Below, one piece after another: positions 17,152 through 25,645 of a stretch of 64,000 nt of DNA. A model generated the notes under the pieces. It worked only from the letters and a program-made list of their open reading frames with translations. It was not told the origin of the DNA and did not search any database. Source of the DNA: Litorisediminicola beolgyonensis. GTDB lineage: Bacteria > Pseudomonadota > Alphaproteobacteria > Rhodobacterales > Rhodobacteraceae. The stretch covers positions 12,719-76,718 of the forward strand of contig NZ_JBHTMU010000018.1 of the NCBI RefSeq assembly GCF_042679605.1, written 5' to 3'. Both the position numbers and the translations under genes were made by a program. How positions within the stretch are numbered: the first letter of the stretch is position 1; every line of letters begins with the position of its first letter.

Positions 17152-17945
17152 CGCGAAGCCCTTTCCGCGCCGAGCAGGCGGGGCAGGTCGCCGAACCGTG
17201 CGATCAGGCCGAAGACGATGGCCGCGAGGGCCACGAAGCTGACGGCAACGGCCGCCATGATCGGAGTGTAGCCGTAGCGCAGCGAGTTGAAGATCTTGAT
17301 CGGCAGCGTTTCTACGGTGAAGCCGGAGACCATGTAGGAGATGATGTACTCGTTCAGGCTCAGCACGAATGCGAAGGCAAAGCCGGAGACGAGATAGGGC
17401 CGAACAAGCGGAAAGGTGACGGTTCGGAACGTCGTGCGCGCATCCGCTCCCATGGATCGCGCCGCCTCGAGCAGCTCTTCGTTTACGGATTGAAGCCCCA
17501 GCGAAATCGTCACCAGCGGCAGCGTGACCAAGAAGATCGCGTGCGAAATGATCGTCGCCTCGATCCGCCCGTAAAAGCCCGTGGAAATCCAGAAGATCAT
17601 GAAGCCGAGCGCGGAAATCACCGGCGGCAGGATGAAGGGCGCGACGCCAAGCGAATAGAGGGCACGCGCCATCCAGCCTTTGCGCTTCCAGACGTGGAGG
17701 GCCAGCGGCAGCGCGAGGGAAACCGCCAGAAGGGCCGCGCAGGTCGCGATGATGAGCGAGTTCTGCAAGGCGCCCAGCCAGTCGCTTTCGCGAAAGAGCG
17801 CGCCGTACCATCTGAGCGACAGCCCCTCGGGCGGGAACAGCAGCCGTTTCGGCTGGTTCAGCGACACGCCCAACACGACGATGATCGGGGCCGCGAGGAA
17901 AGAGAAGACTAGGGCCACGAAGATCGATTTCAGCACGCGGGTCAT
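17148..17945 (-). CDS. ABC transporter permease, PotC type (second importer)
   Basis: A 265-residue inner-membrane permease with about six helices and the coupling motif SMGADARTTFRTVTFPLV (about residues 160-180). It overlaps the genes on both sides by four bases. It belongs to the second polyamine-type importer of the window, transcribed leftward and separate from the one at 8-12 kb. Confidence 0.9.
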   Translation of the reverse strand: MTRVLKSIFVALVFSFLAAPIIVVLGVSLNQPKRLLFPPEGLSLRWYGALFRESDWLGALQNSLIIATCAALLAVSLALPLALHVWKRKGWMARALYSLGVAPFILPPVISALGFMIFWISTGFYGRIEATIISHAIFLVTLPLVTISLGLQSVNEELLEAARSMGADARTTFRTVTFPLVRPYLVSGFAFAFVLSLNEYIISYMVSGFTVETLPIKIFNSLRYGYTPIMAAVAVSFVALAAIVFGLIARFGDLPRLLGAERASR

Positions 17946-18781
17946 CGTTTCGTCTCCGTCTGTCCGAGCAGCATCGAAAGGCCGACCAGCGCAAGCGAGA
18001 CGAGCAGCAGGAAGATCGACATGGCCGATGCGAATGGCAGGTTGGACTGGAACACCGCCTGATCGGTGATGTGCACCGAAAGGGTCCAGTCCTGCGGGCG
18101 ACCAAGGGTTTGCGGCAGGATGTAGGCGCCCAGGGTGAAGACGAAGACGAGGATGAGCGCGCCGGTGATCGTGTTGCGCATCATCGGAACGACCGTGGTG
18201 AAGAAGGTACGGACCGGTGACGCCCCGCACATCCGGGCGGCCTCCGGGATTTCCGGATCCAGGCGCGACATGGCCGGATAGATCACAAGGACAGAGTAGG
18301 GGAACCCAAGATAGACCAATGCGGTCAGCAAGGCCCCGGACGAGGGCGAAAAGCTGCGGGATTCAGAGATCAAACCGAGACCGGCGAGTATGTTGCCGAT
18401 GCCCGCAGTCTGCGACAGGATCGTCGACCAGGAAAAGCCGATGATGACTTCGGAGAGCGACAGGACCGAAAGCAGGAACACCAGCGCCACCGCCTGCGCG
18501 CGCCCCGACATCTGCACGAGCAGGTAGGTGAACGGAAATGCGATGGCCACGGCGATCGCGGCGGCGCCGGCGCTGAAACTGACCGAGACCGTCAAGACCT
18601 TGGCGAAAAACGGCGACAGGAACCGACCGAAATTGTCGAGCGTGAAAACCGGCTCGTAGAAACCGCCCGACGATTGCCTGAAGAAGCTGATCGCCAGCAT
18701 GATCGCAAAGGGGACGAGGAAGAAGACGACCAGCGCGAGCGCCGGATAAAGCGCCCAGAGATTTCTGCCGCGCAATGTCAT
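17942..18781 (-). CDS. ABC transporter permease, PotB type (second importer)
   Basis: A 279-residue inner-membrane permease with about six helices and the coupling region MCGASPVRTFFTTVVPMM (about residues 184-202). The start overlaps the ATPase stop, the end overlaps the PotC-type gene. Together they form the channel of the importer. Confidence 0.9.
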   Translation of the reverse strand: MTLRGRNLWALYPALALVVFFLVPFAIMLAISFFRQSSGGFYEPVFTLDNFGRFLSPFFAKVLTVSVSFSAGAAAIAVAIAFPFTYLLVQMSGRAQAVALVFLLSVLSLSEVIIGFSWSTILSQTAGIGNILAGLGLISESRSFSPSSGALLTALVYLGFPYSVLVIYPAMSRLDPEIPEAARMCGASPVRTFFTTVVPMMRNTITGALILVFVFTLGAYILPQTLGRPQDWTLSVHITDQAVFQSNLPFASAMSIFLLLVSLALVGLSMLLGQTETKR

Positions 18782-19827
18782 GCTGCCAGCACCTTCGAGC
18801 GTCCGGGATGAATTTCCAGCGTGACCTCGTCGCCGATGTCCACGTCGGGCCGACTTTTGGGGCTGCAGATCGACGTCACCTCGGCACCGCCCAAGTCGAC
18901 TAGGATTTCCACGCTGGCCCCGAGATCCCGGATGAAGGTCACCCTGCCATGCGGACCCGCGCCGTCGGCACCCGCGAAAAGGGTGATATCCTCGGGCCGC
19001 ACCGACAGCACGGCCGGGCCCGCCACGCCGTCAGGGATGATATCCTCCGGGGTCAGGTCCAGCTGAGCACCCGACAGGGAAAATCTGCGCCCGTCCAGTA
19101 TGCCTTTCAGCAGATTGGACACCCCGATGAACCCGGCGACGAATGCGTTGGCGGGGTTGCGGTAAATCTCCATCGGTGTCCCGATCTGTTGCAACTTCCC
19201 GTCCCGCATGACGATGACGACATCGGCCATCGACATCGCCTCGCGCTGGTCGTGGGTGACGACGATGGTCGTCACGCCCAGCTTGCGTTGCAGGTTGCGC
19301 AGCTCGATCTGCATGTGCTCGCGCAGGTTGGCATCGAGCGCAGAAAGAGGCTCGTCCAAGAGAAACACCTGCGGGTCGATGGCGAGGCCGCGCGCGATCG
19401 CGACCCGCTGCCGCTGACCTCCCGAAAGCTGGTGGATCCGGCGATCCTCGATCCCGGACAACTGGACAAGCTCCAGCAACTCCTTCGCTTTGGCCCGGCA
19501 CTCGCCCTTGGATATGCCGCGGATCCTCAGGGGATAACTGATGTTGTCTGCAACGCTCAGATGCGGGAACAAGGCCAGGGACTGAAATACCATCCCGAAA
19601 TTGCGCTCGTGCGCCGGGACCTCGCCGTAAGACTGGCCGCCCACCATCAACTCGCCCTCGCTGAGGTCTTCCAACCCGGCGATCATGCGCAGCAGCGTGG
19701 TTTTTCCGCAGCCCGATGGCCCGAGCAGGCAGACGAAACTGCCATCGGGGATGTCGACACTCACGCCGTCCACGGCGGTGAACGTCCCGAACCTCTTGGT
19801 GACATTGCGAAGGCTTACCTGGGTCAT
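18778..19827 (-). CDS. ABC transporter ATP-binding protein, PotA type (second importer)
   Basis: A 349-residue ATPase: Walker A GPSGCGKTT (about residue 38), signature LSGGQRQRV, Walker B VFLLDEPLSALD, H-loop VTHDQREA, and a C-terminal TOBE domain (about 260-349). The ATG at 19827 has AGGAA six bases upstream, so it is preferred to the longer frame from 19857. It is separated from the binding-protein gene by 70 bp holding a strong hairpin. Confidence 0.92.
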   Translation of the reverse strand: MTQVSLRNVTKRFGTFTAVDGVSVDIPDGSFVCLLGPSGCGKTTLLRMIAGLEDLSEGELMVGGQSYGEVPAHERNFGMVFQSLALFPHLSVADNISYPLRIRGISKGECRAKAKELLELVQLSGIEDRRIHQLSGGQRQRVAIARGLAIDPQVFLLDEPLSALDANLREHMQIELRNLQRKLGVTTIVVTHDQREAMSMADVVIVMRDGKLQQIGTPMEIYRNPANAFVAGFIGVSNLLKGILDGRRFSLSGAQLDLTPEDIIPDGVAGPAVLSVRPEDITLFAGADGAGPHGRVTFIRDLGASVEILVDLGGAEVTSICSPKSRPDVDIGDEVTLEIHPGRSKVLAA

Positions 19828-19850
19828 GTGCGTTCCTGCATCGGTCTGTG

Positions 19851-19879
19851 TCCGCACCGGCGCGTAAAGCCGGTGCGGA
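19851..19879 (-). other. Strong intercistronic stem-loop after binding-protein gene
   Basis: Perfect 11-bp arms (19851-19861 and 19869-19879) around a 7-base loop, with no T-run on either strand. It stands 18 bases after the binding-protein stop and before the ATPase start. This fits the RNA-protecting or partially terminating hairpins often found behind binding-protein genes, which let that protein be made in excess over the transporter. Confidence 0.6.
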
Positions 19880-19897
19880 GGCCCGTTTCGGGGTGGG

Positions 19898-20983
19898 TCA
19901 GCCGGCGATCATCTCGGCCCATTTCTGGTTCAGCCAATCGCCACGCTCCTCGTAGATGTCGTAGCGGGGAAGGATCGGCGGGGTATCGCTGGAGACCGCA
20001 GCAAACTCTTCGTCGGTCAGGTCGGTCAGCTCCCGATTGACGGTCGGCGCGGTTCCCACGTTCCGCGCCAGCTTTGCCTGGATTTCGGGCTGGCACATGT
20101 AGTCGATGAAGACCTGCGCCTCTTCGATCTTTGTCGAGGCCTTCGAAACGCACCAGGAGCCGGAATCGAGCACGCCGCCTTCGGACGGGAAGGTCGAGCG
20201 GACGGGCTTGCCATCGGCGGCGGCCAGACCGGCAACATCGTGATAGTACTGGCCCATCGGGATCTCACCGGTCTCCAGCGCCTGCTGGAATTGCCCTTCG
20301 TCCCGGTACCACAGGCGCACGTTGCGGCGCACCTCACCGAGCTTGTCCATCACCTGCAAGATGCCCTCCTCGGTGTCGAGGATGTCGGTGCCTCCGAAAT
20401 GGGTCTTCGCGCTGATCTCCAGAAGGAAGGACGTCGTGATCAGCGAGATGAGCCCGAGCCTGTCCTCGTTCGCCGGGTTCCACAGCTCGTTCCAGGAGCT
20501 GGGCGCCTCGGGGTAGGCATCGGTGTTGGTCACGAGAGTGATATACCAGGCCACCGCGCCGACGCCGCTCACCGTGCCGTCCTCGTAGGTCGAAACGAAA
20601 TGGTCCGGCAGGTTCGAGATATTCGGCATCGCCTTGGGGTCGAGCCCCGCCCAAAGTTTCGAGCTGGCCCCCTTGAGCCGCACGACTTGCGCCATCATCG
20701 ACACGTCGGCCGGTGCCTGGTTGGCCCGTGCTGCGGCTTGCAACTGCACCAGCCACGACTCGCCCGTGGGCTCGCCGATGGACTCGACTGCGATGCCGGT
20801 CGCGGCGGTGAAATCCGGGTAGATATGGGTGTCGAAGGACTCCTGAAAATATCCCCCGTAGGTGCCGACTTTGAGGCTGCGGTCCTGCGCCCTGACGATG
20901 GACGGCGCGCCGAGAGCCGCCAGCGAACCCAGCACGGCCCCGCTTTTGAGGATGGTGCGGCGATTGAAGGTCTTGAACGTCAT
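19898..20983 (-). CDS. ABC transporter substrate-binding protein, polyamine/Fe(III) family, Tat signal
   Basis: A 361-residue periplasmic binding protein. The N-terminus carries a Tat motif (NRRTILKSG) followed by a hydrophobic stretch and a cleavage region near VRAQ, so it is exported folded. The mature part (LKVGTYGGYFQES) is typical of PotD-like proteins. The ATG at 20983 has AGGAGAG just upstream. It heads the leftward importer operon, downstream of the agmatinase-family gene with 25 bp between them, so the two are probably co-transcribed. Confidence 0.88.
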   Translation of the reverse strand: MTFKTFNRRTILKSGAVLGSLAALGAPSIVRAQDRSLKVGTYGGYFQESFDTHIYPDFTAATGIAVESIGEPTGESWLVQLQAAARANQAPADVSMMAQVVRLKGASSKLWAGLDPKAMPNISNLPDHFVSTYEDGTVSGVGAVAWYITLVTNTDAYPEAPSSWNELWNPANEDRLGLISLITTSFLLEISAKTHFGGTDILDTEEGILQVMDKLGEVRRNVRLWYRDEGQFQQALETGEIPMGQYYHDVAGLAAADGKPVRSTFPSEGGVLDSGSWCVSKASTKIEEAQVFIDYMCQPEIQAKLARNVGTAPTVNRELTDLTDEEFAAVSSDTPPILPRYDIYEERGDWLNQKWAEMIAG

Positions 20984-21008
20984 TGTCTTTCTCTCCTGTT
21001 GGATGTGA

Positions 21009-21911
21009 TCAGACACCTGGAAGGGCGCACAGCATCTCGAAAAGCAGGTTTGCTGCTATCAACGCGGTGTTTCCGCTTGGATCGTATTGAGGTGAGACCT
21101 CGACAAGATCTCCGCCCACGAGGTTGAGCCCGCGGGTTCCACGGATGATTTCCATGGCCTGCCAGATCGTCAGGCCGCCGATCTCGACCGTGCCGGTGCC
21201 TGGAGCGAAGGCCGGGTCCAGGCTGTCGATGTCGAAGCTCAGGTAAACCGGGTGGTCGCCGATCCGGCGTCGGATATCGTCCATCACCGGGCTCATGGAC
21301 TTGCCCCAGCACTCTTCGGCCTGCATCACTGTCCAGCCCTTCGACCGCCCCCAGTCGAAATCGTCCGGAGAGTAGCCCGTGCCGCGCAGACCGATCTGGA
21401 ACACCTTGTCGTTCTGAAGCAGCCCGTCCTCGAAGGCCCGCCGGAACGGCGTTCCATGCGCGATCTTCTCGCCGAACATGTGCTCGTTCGTATCGGAGTG
21501 CGCATCGACATGGATCAGCGCGACGGGTCCGTGCTTTCGCGCCATCGCGCGCAGCACCGGCAGGGTGAGCGTATGGTCGCCTCCAAGGGTCAACGGAATG
21601 CAATCATGCGCCAGAATGTCGATGTATGCGTTGGTGATGATCTCGAGGCTGGCCTCGAGATTGTAGGTGTTGATCGGTATGTCACCGACATCGGCCACCT
21701 GGAGCTTGTCGAAGGGCGCTGCCCGAGTCGCCATGTTGTAGGGCCGGATCATGGCCGACTCCGCACGGATCTGGCGCGGCCCGAACCGGGTTCCCGGTCG
21801 ATTGGAGGCGCCGATGTCGATTGGGATGCCGACGAAGCAGGCGTCCAGTCCGCTCGCGGTGTCCTGGCTTGGCAGCCGCATCATGGTGGCCGGGCCGCCA
21901 AATCGCGGCAT
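21009..21911 (-). CDS. speB: Agmatinase/guanidinobutyrase-family ureohydrolase
   Basis: About 300 residues, arginase superfamily. The di-manganese ligands are all seen: GGDHTL (about residue 107), DAHSDT (about residue 130) and SFDIDSLDP (about residue 215). Such enzymes remove urea from agmatine, 4-guanidinobutyrate or similar guanidino compounds. The start at 21911 has GGTGG eight bases upstream; an ATG at 21953 gives a longer product but has its ribosome site too close. Its place at the head of an amine-importer operon supports a catabolic role. Agmatine versus guanidinobutyrate cannot be told apart here. Confidence 0.85.
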   Translation of the reverse strand: MPRFGGPATMMRLPSQDTASGLDACFVGIPIDIGASNRPGTRFGPRQIRAESAMIRPYNMATRAAPFDKLQVADVGDIPINTYNLEASLEIITNAYIDILAHDCIPLTLGGDHTLTLPVLRAMARKHGPVALIHVDAHSDTNEHMFGEKIAHGTPFRRAFEDGLLQNDKVFQIGLRGTGYSPDDFDWGRSKGWTVMQAEECWGKSMSPVMDDIRRRIGDHPVYLSFDIDSLDPAFAPGTGTVEIGGLTIWQAMEIIRGTRGLNLVGGDLVEVSPQYDPSGNTALIAANLLFEMLCALPGV

Positions 21912-22221
21912 CGTGTTTCCACCCAAGGGTTGATTGAACGTCAACTCCAACATCCTTCTCAGTCACTTCGCTCGTTCAAGGTCATGCTACGGTGCAGAGG
22001 GTTTGATAAAATAGCGAACCACACCGGCATCACTTTGACTGATCTCAAGGTGAAAAACCTGACCTGCGCCGCGGCCACGGGCCAATCCCGGAAACGCATG
22101 CAGGTCCGCCCAGAGGTGCCTCCGGGTGTGGGACGAAATCTCAAACGGTTTGGCAGGAGCCGTGTTTCGGTGCCCGAAGCCCTGACATCGGCTCCTCAGG
22201 TCGCGTCGGTGCGACCCGCTG
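21912..22221. other. Intergenic region with hairpin and probable promoter
   Basis: A 310-bp stretch without a convincing gene. It holds the extended stem-loop listed separately and, nearer the ureohydrolase gene, an AT-richer patch (about 22000-22030) where its leftward promoter is probably located. No clear -35/-10 pair was seen. Confidence 0.4.
22155..22196 (-). terminator. Stem-loop downstream of small membrane protein gene
   Basis: AGGAGCCG (22155-22162) pairs with CGGCTCCT (22189-22196), with a second inner stem TTCGG/CCGAA (22166-22170 and 22174-22178). It lies 26 bases after the stop of the leftward gene ending at 22222. It lacks a T-run, so it may be a weak terminator or a processing site between two operons. 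Confidence 0.4.
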
Positions 22222-22608
22222 TCAGGACGCAAGAACGACGTGGCAGGCAGCCCAGACCAGGCCCACGTTCAGGCTTATGAACGAGATCATGGAGATCGCG
22301 CGAAAGGCCGGATGCTCGGATGCCGTCCTCGAGAAGGCCATCGGGATGAAGGTGGCGGGATTCACCACACCGCCGAACAGCGTCGCGTAGACGGCGGGGG
22401 CGGGCAGGTCGGGTGCGGCCAATGCAACTGCCACCATCACCAGGCCCATGATGATCCAGTCGAGATGCACCTGACGCACCCGCCTCGTATCCACGATGCC
22501 GAGCTTCCGGATCAGGTCGGGATAATCGACAACGGCCAGCATCACGAAGCCCGACAAGCCGCCCAGAGCGAGAGAGATCATGCCCGCGGCTTCAAGAATC
22601 TGCGCCAT
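22222..22608 (-). CDS. Small four-helix membrane protein
   Basis: A 128-residue integral membrane protein with four hydrophobic segments. The second helix carries a His-Leu-Asp pattern (VHLDWIIMG, about residue 48), and an Asn-Pro occurs in GGVVNPATF (about residue 82). The size and the placement of polar residues inside helices recall hydroxylaminobenzene mutases and styrene-oxide isomerases, but this is a weak resemblance. It starts three bases after the nitrilase stop, so it is co-transcribed with it, and may handle the same compound or act as a transporter. Confidence 0.6.
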   Translation of the reverse strand: MAQILEAAGMISLALGGLSGFVMLAVVDYPDLIRKLGIVDTRRVRQVHLDWIIMGLVMVAVALAAPDLPAPAVYATLFGGVVNPATFIPMAFSRTASEHPAFRAISMISFISLNVGLVWAACHVVLAS

Positions 22609-22611
22609 CTC

Positions 22612-23601
22612 TCAGGACGCCCGTTCGCTGGAACCCGGCCGTGTCTCGGCCCCATCACTCAGATTGACCGACCGGCGCGGCGCGCGATCGACCGAGAGCT
22701 GGAAGATATCGTTTCGGGAGTAATGGCCGGCAACGTCGAGATCGTGCTTGTAGCCAACGGTTTCGCCAAGATCGAGATCCGCGATGATCAGACCGGGCTC
22801 ATCAAACAGTTGCGGCTTGAGCCATTCCCCGTTCGGCCCCACGAAACCGCTTCCCCCCCGGAAGAGCACATTTGACGCGCGGCAGTTCGGGTCGAGCCCC
22901 GTGGCGTAGCCCTCAAGCAATTCCTCCGGCACGTCGTCGACGGTCAGGTAATGCGCCGCTGCGGCCACGAAACACCGGCCCTCGAAGGCGTAGTGCCGCG
23001 CGGCGAGGGCATGTGCCTCGGGCATGTCGGGCCAGAGGGCCAGGTGTATCTGTTCGTTCTGCGCATGCAGCGCCTGGCGGGCCAGAGGGTGCCAGTGCTC
23101 CCAGCAGACCAGCCCGCCAATCTCTCCGATATTCGTGGAGACCACCCTGAGGCCCGCCGCATCGCCCTGCGCCCAGATGTTGCGCTCTGTATGGGTCGGC
23201 GTGAGTTTCCTGTGAAGGTTGAGGGTTTGCCCCGTGTCACCGATCAGCAGAATGCTGTTGAACACGCTGCCGGCGCGCGCGTCCGCCCTCTCGTTGAAGC
23301 CGAGCGACACGAGGACACCGGCGGCATTGGCGGCTTCGCGAATGGGCTGCAGCTCCGTGCTGTCCTGGGTCGGGCACTGGTCCACAAAACGCCGATACCA
23401 AAGCCGCGCATTCGCGTCGTCCCACCCCGCCATCCCGAAAACCCACGATGGGTACCCTGTGAGCCAGGACTCGGGGAAAACAACCAGTTGCGCACCCTGA
23501 GCCGCGCAGTCCTCAATATGCCCGACTGCCCGGCGAACGCCCTCGGCGAGGTCCAGGACGGCAGTGGGTTTCTGAACGATTGCGACGCGTGTGACGCTCA
23601 A
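22612..23601 (-). CDS. Nitrilase
   Basis: A 329-residue true nitrilase converting a nitrile to a carboxylic acid and ammonia. The triad is Glu in VVFPESWLTGYP (about residue 47), Lys in NLHRKLTPTHTER (about residue 132) and Cys in GLVCWEHWHP (about residue 167); the CWEHW block is characteristic of nitrilases as opposed to amidases. The start appears to be TTG at 23601 with GGGGGA about nine bases upstream, since no ATG is available. It forms a two-gene operon with the small membrane protein. Confidence 0.88.
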   Translation of the reverse strand: MSVTRVAIVQKPTAVLDLAEGVRRAVGHIEDCAAQGAQLVVFPESWLTGYPSWVFGMAGWDDANARLWYRRFVDQCPTQDSTELQPIREAANAAGVLVSLGFNERADARAGSVFNSILLIGDTGQTLNLHRKLTPTHTERNIWAQGDAAGLRVVSTNIGEIGGLVCWEHWHPLARQALHAQNEQIHLALWPDMPEAHALAARHYAFEGRCFVAAAAHYLTVDDVPEELLEGYATGLDPNCRASNVLFRGGSGFVGPNGEWLKPQLFDEPGLIIADLDLGETVGYKHDLDVAGHYSRNDIFQLSVDRAPRRSVNLSDGAETRPGSSERAS

Positions 23602-23614
23602 TGGGACATCCCCC

Positions 23615-23624
23615 GAACATGTTC
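23615..23624. promoter_or_regulatory. Palindrome upstream of nitrilase gene
   Basis: GAACATGTTC is a perfect 10-bp palindrome 14 bases upstream of the TTG start. It overlaps the region where the leader would be transcribed, so it could be a repressor operator. No regulator gene is adjacent. Confidence 0.3.
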
Positions 23625-23849
23625 TTGGTCAAGATGTTCGACAGATCAGCGCTCACATCCTCGATGTGCTCGCAAAGCCGTTCGCAACATCCCTGTCGCC
23701 TCACGATCACGCAGCGAATGCATTGAGTAAATGCAAACCTACCCGATCTTGGATTGAGGTTTGTCAAAGTATTCAGTGTTTGCCGCTAAATTTGTGCCGG
23801 CGCTTGGTTTACAGGTAGGGGGCGAAGCGTCTACCGAACCAGGGACATC

Positions 23850-24065
23850 TCATGGCGATCCCGGCTCGATGCGTGCCGTCTTCGCGCCGACAACAACCAT
23901 CCAGTCCCGGACGTTTCGGGCAAAGGACTGAGGACCGATGTCGGACCGAATGCAGTCCGGCGGACCGCGCAGGATGTGAGATTTCGAGCGCTTCAAAAGC
24001 AGCACCATCTCCCGGACGGGCGCCTTTGCGTGCCACCAATCCTCAGTTCTACGGCGCGCTCTCAA
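23850..24065 (-). pseudogene. IS3-family transposase (OrfB) remnant
   Basis: A 71-residue reading frame contains a recognisable piece of the IS3/IS407-type integrase core: ILRGPPDCIRSDIGPQSFAR, then VRDWMVVVGAKTARIEPGSP. In intact relatives these read IRSDNGPEF and are followed by WENGY. Here the tryptophan codon has become a stop (TGA) and the remaining catalytic region is lost. The 5' part is not recognisable. It is a decayed insertion sequence at the right edge of the catabolic island and is certainly inactive. Confidence 0.75.
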
Positions 24066-24191
24066 GCTCAGTTACGTTTGGACGGCTCCCATGCCATGAT
24101 CTCCCTTGAGTTAACCGTTTTTTCTAAAATGAGTCGCCCTTCGGGGTAACGCGCTCTCGCGTACACGCAAAATCCGATAATGAGAGTTATG

Positions 24192-25529
24192 TTATATAGA
24201 GCGCTGCCGCAGACCCAGCACGCTTCCTGCCAGAACTGCGAAGAAAAGCCCGAGATCCGGATGCGGCCGCGTCAGCAGCGCTTGTAATAGGATCGCGCCC
24301 GCGCCGCTTTGGGCCGCGCGCAGGATCACGACATCCGTCATGGGCCGTGACGGATCGGGGCTTCCGAACAGAACCGGCGCCAGTGCCTTCAGATAGAGAC
24401 CGGTCCCGATGACGCCGAGACTGCCGAGACAGGCAAAGAGCCAGCCAGAACTGCGGCTCATGCCCAATCCCGTGCCCAGACCGCCTGTCTCGACGAGATT
24501 GCGCAGCGATTGCAGGGCCCAGCTCTGCCGTTCCGCGCCCGAGACCGACGCGAGCTTCTGGACCAGGAGCTGATCCGTCAGCCCCTGAAGCCACGGCACC
24601 GTGAGCCAGGCGATGACCAGAAGACCAAGCGCGCCCGGCAGACAGGCCAGAACGACCGCCTGTCCGCGCTCGACGCCCGGGCGGCCATGGCGTGCGAGGA
24701 TCCAGAGGGTGACCACCGCTCCGCAGGCCCAGGCCGCGCTCGAGGTCGAGCGCAGGAGCAGCGCGCCGCAGAGAAGCGTCAGCGCTCCGGCGCCGCGGGG
24801 CGCGTGATCCGACAGCCAGAGCCGCAGCCAGAACGCGTAGAGCCCGATGGTGAAATAGGCGAAACCCGCCGGTTCGGGGAAGCCTCCGACCAGCCGTTTG
24901 ACCCCGCCGACGACCTGGTTGTCGAGCATCATCGCCCGCATGCTTCGGAGCGGATCGAGAAGATGCGGCATCCCCATCGTGTGGCTCGCAAGATCGGCGC
25001 CGGCCAGCGCGGCATGCATCAGCGTCGCGGCGGCAAGCACGACGGGCGGTCCGCGCGCAGCCCCGCCCTGCCGCAGCACATGCTGCGCCAACAGGAGTGC
25101 CGAGACCGACAAGGCCAGCCGCAGGCATTGCCCGAGAGCGCCGGGCCCAGGCGCGAGCGGCACGCGCTGCCAGACCGCCGCGCCCTCCCGCTGGACCGCG
25201 ACATAGACCTCGGTGCGGGCGGAAAGGAGCTCGGGCAGGATCATCGCCCCGAGCCCCGCCCAGAGAAGAAGCGCGATCAGCGCGGTTCCCGGCGCCCCCG
25301 GTGTGAGCGCCGCGCTCAATCCGGTCAGGCGCGGGTCGCGCAGGCCCCAGGCGAGCCACAGAGAGATCAGCGCGGCGTCGGCCAGCGACAACGTCCCGGT
25401 ACCGCCGACCGACAGCGCCGCGGCGCTGCCGAACGGCAAGGCGACCGCCACCAACCAGAACCCGCGCCGCGGTCCGAGCCAGAGCGCAAGGACCATGATC
25501 AGGAGCGCCAGAGGTGTCGTCGGCGTCAC
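24192..25529 (-). CDS. O-antigen ligase/polymerase-like (Wzy/ExoQ) membrane protein
   Basis: A 445-residue polytopic protein with about ten to twelve hydrophobic segments and a larger periplasmic region late in the chain (about 300-370), as in Wzy/WaaL/ExoQ proteins. It probably joins repeat units of the EPS on the periplasmic face. The start is GTG at 25529 with AGGGG eight bases upstream. No strict motif distinguishes a polymerase from a ligase; the surrounding Wzx, Wzz and ExoY-type genes favour polymerase. Confidence 0.75.
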   Translation of the reverse strand: MTPTTPLALLIMVLALWLGPRRGFWLVAVALPFGSAAALSVGGTGTLSLADAALISLWLAWGLRDPRLTGLSAALTPGAPGTALIALLLWAGLGAMILPELLSARTEVYVAVQREGAAVWQRVPLAPGPGALGQCLRLALSVSALLLAQHVLRQGGAARGPPVVLAAATLMHAALAGADLASHTMGMPHLLDPLRSMRAMMLDNQVVGGVKRLVGGFPEPAGFAYFTIGLYAFWLRLWLSDHAPRGAGALTLLCGALLLRSTSSAAWACGAVVTLWILARHGRPGVERGQAVVLACLPGALGLLVIAWLTVPWLQGLTDQLLVQKLASVSGAERQSWALQSLRNLVETGGLGTGLGMSRSSGWLFACLGSLGVIGTGLYLKALAPVLFGSPDPSRPMTDVVILRAAQSGAGAILLQALLTRPHPDLGLFFAVLAGSVLGLRQRSI

Positions 25530-25645
25530 TGCCCAGACCCCTGGCGCGGCCTATCGGCGATTTTCCGCGACCCATGTGACAAAAAATCTCGCATAGGTTG
25601 TTTCTTCGCTACCATGTCCTGCGACACACCGCTTCGAGCCCGCCG

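Larger units (their letters stand above)
23602..24191. other. Non-coding junction region between island and EPS locus
   Basis: About 590 bp with no intact gene. It holds the probable nitrilase promoter region, with a perfect palindrome GAACATGTTC at 23615-23624, then an IS3-family transposase relic, then an AT-richer stretch ahead of the polymerase gene end. Base composition is visibly lower in GC than the EPS genes to the right. Confidence 0.55.

Noticed and set aside
24149..24162. Short hairpin ACGCG-CTCT-CGCGT downstream of the polymerase gene
   Set aside because: Only 5-bp arms and no T-run in the right position; too weak to call a terminator.
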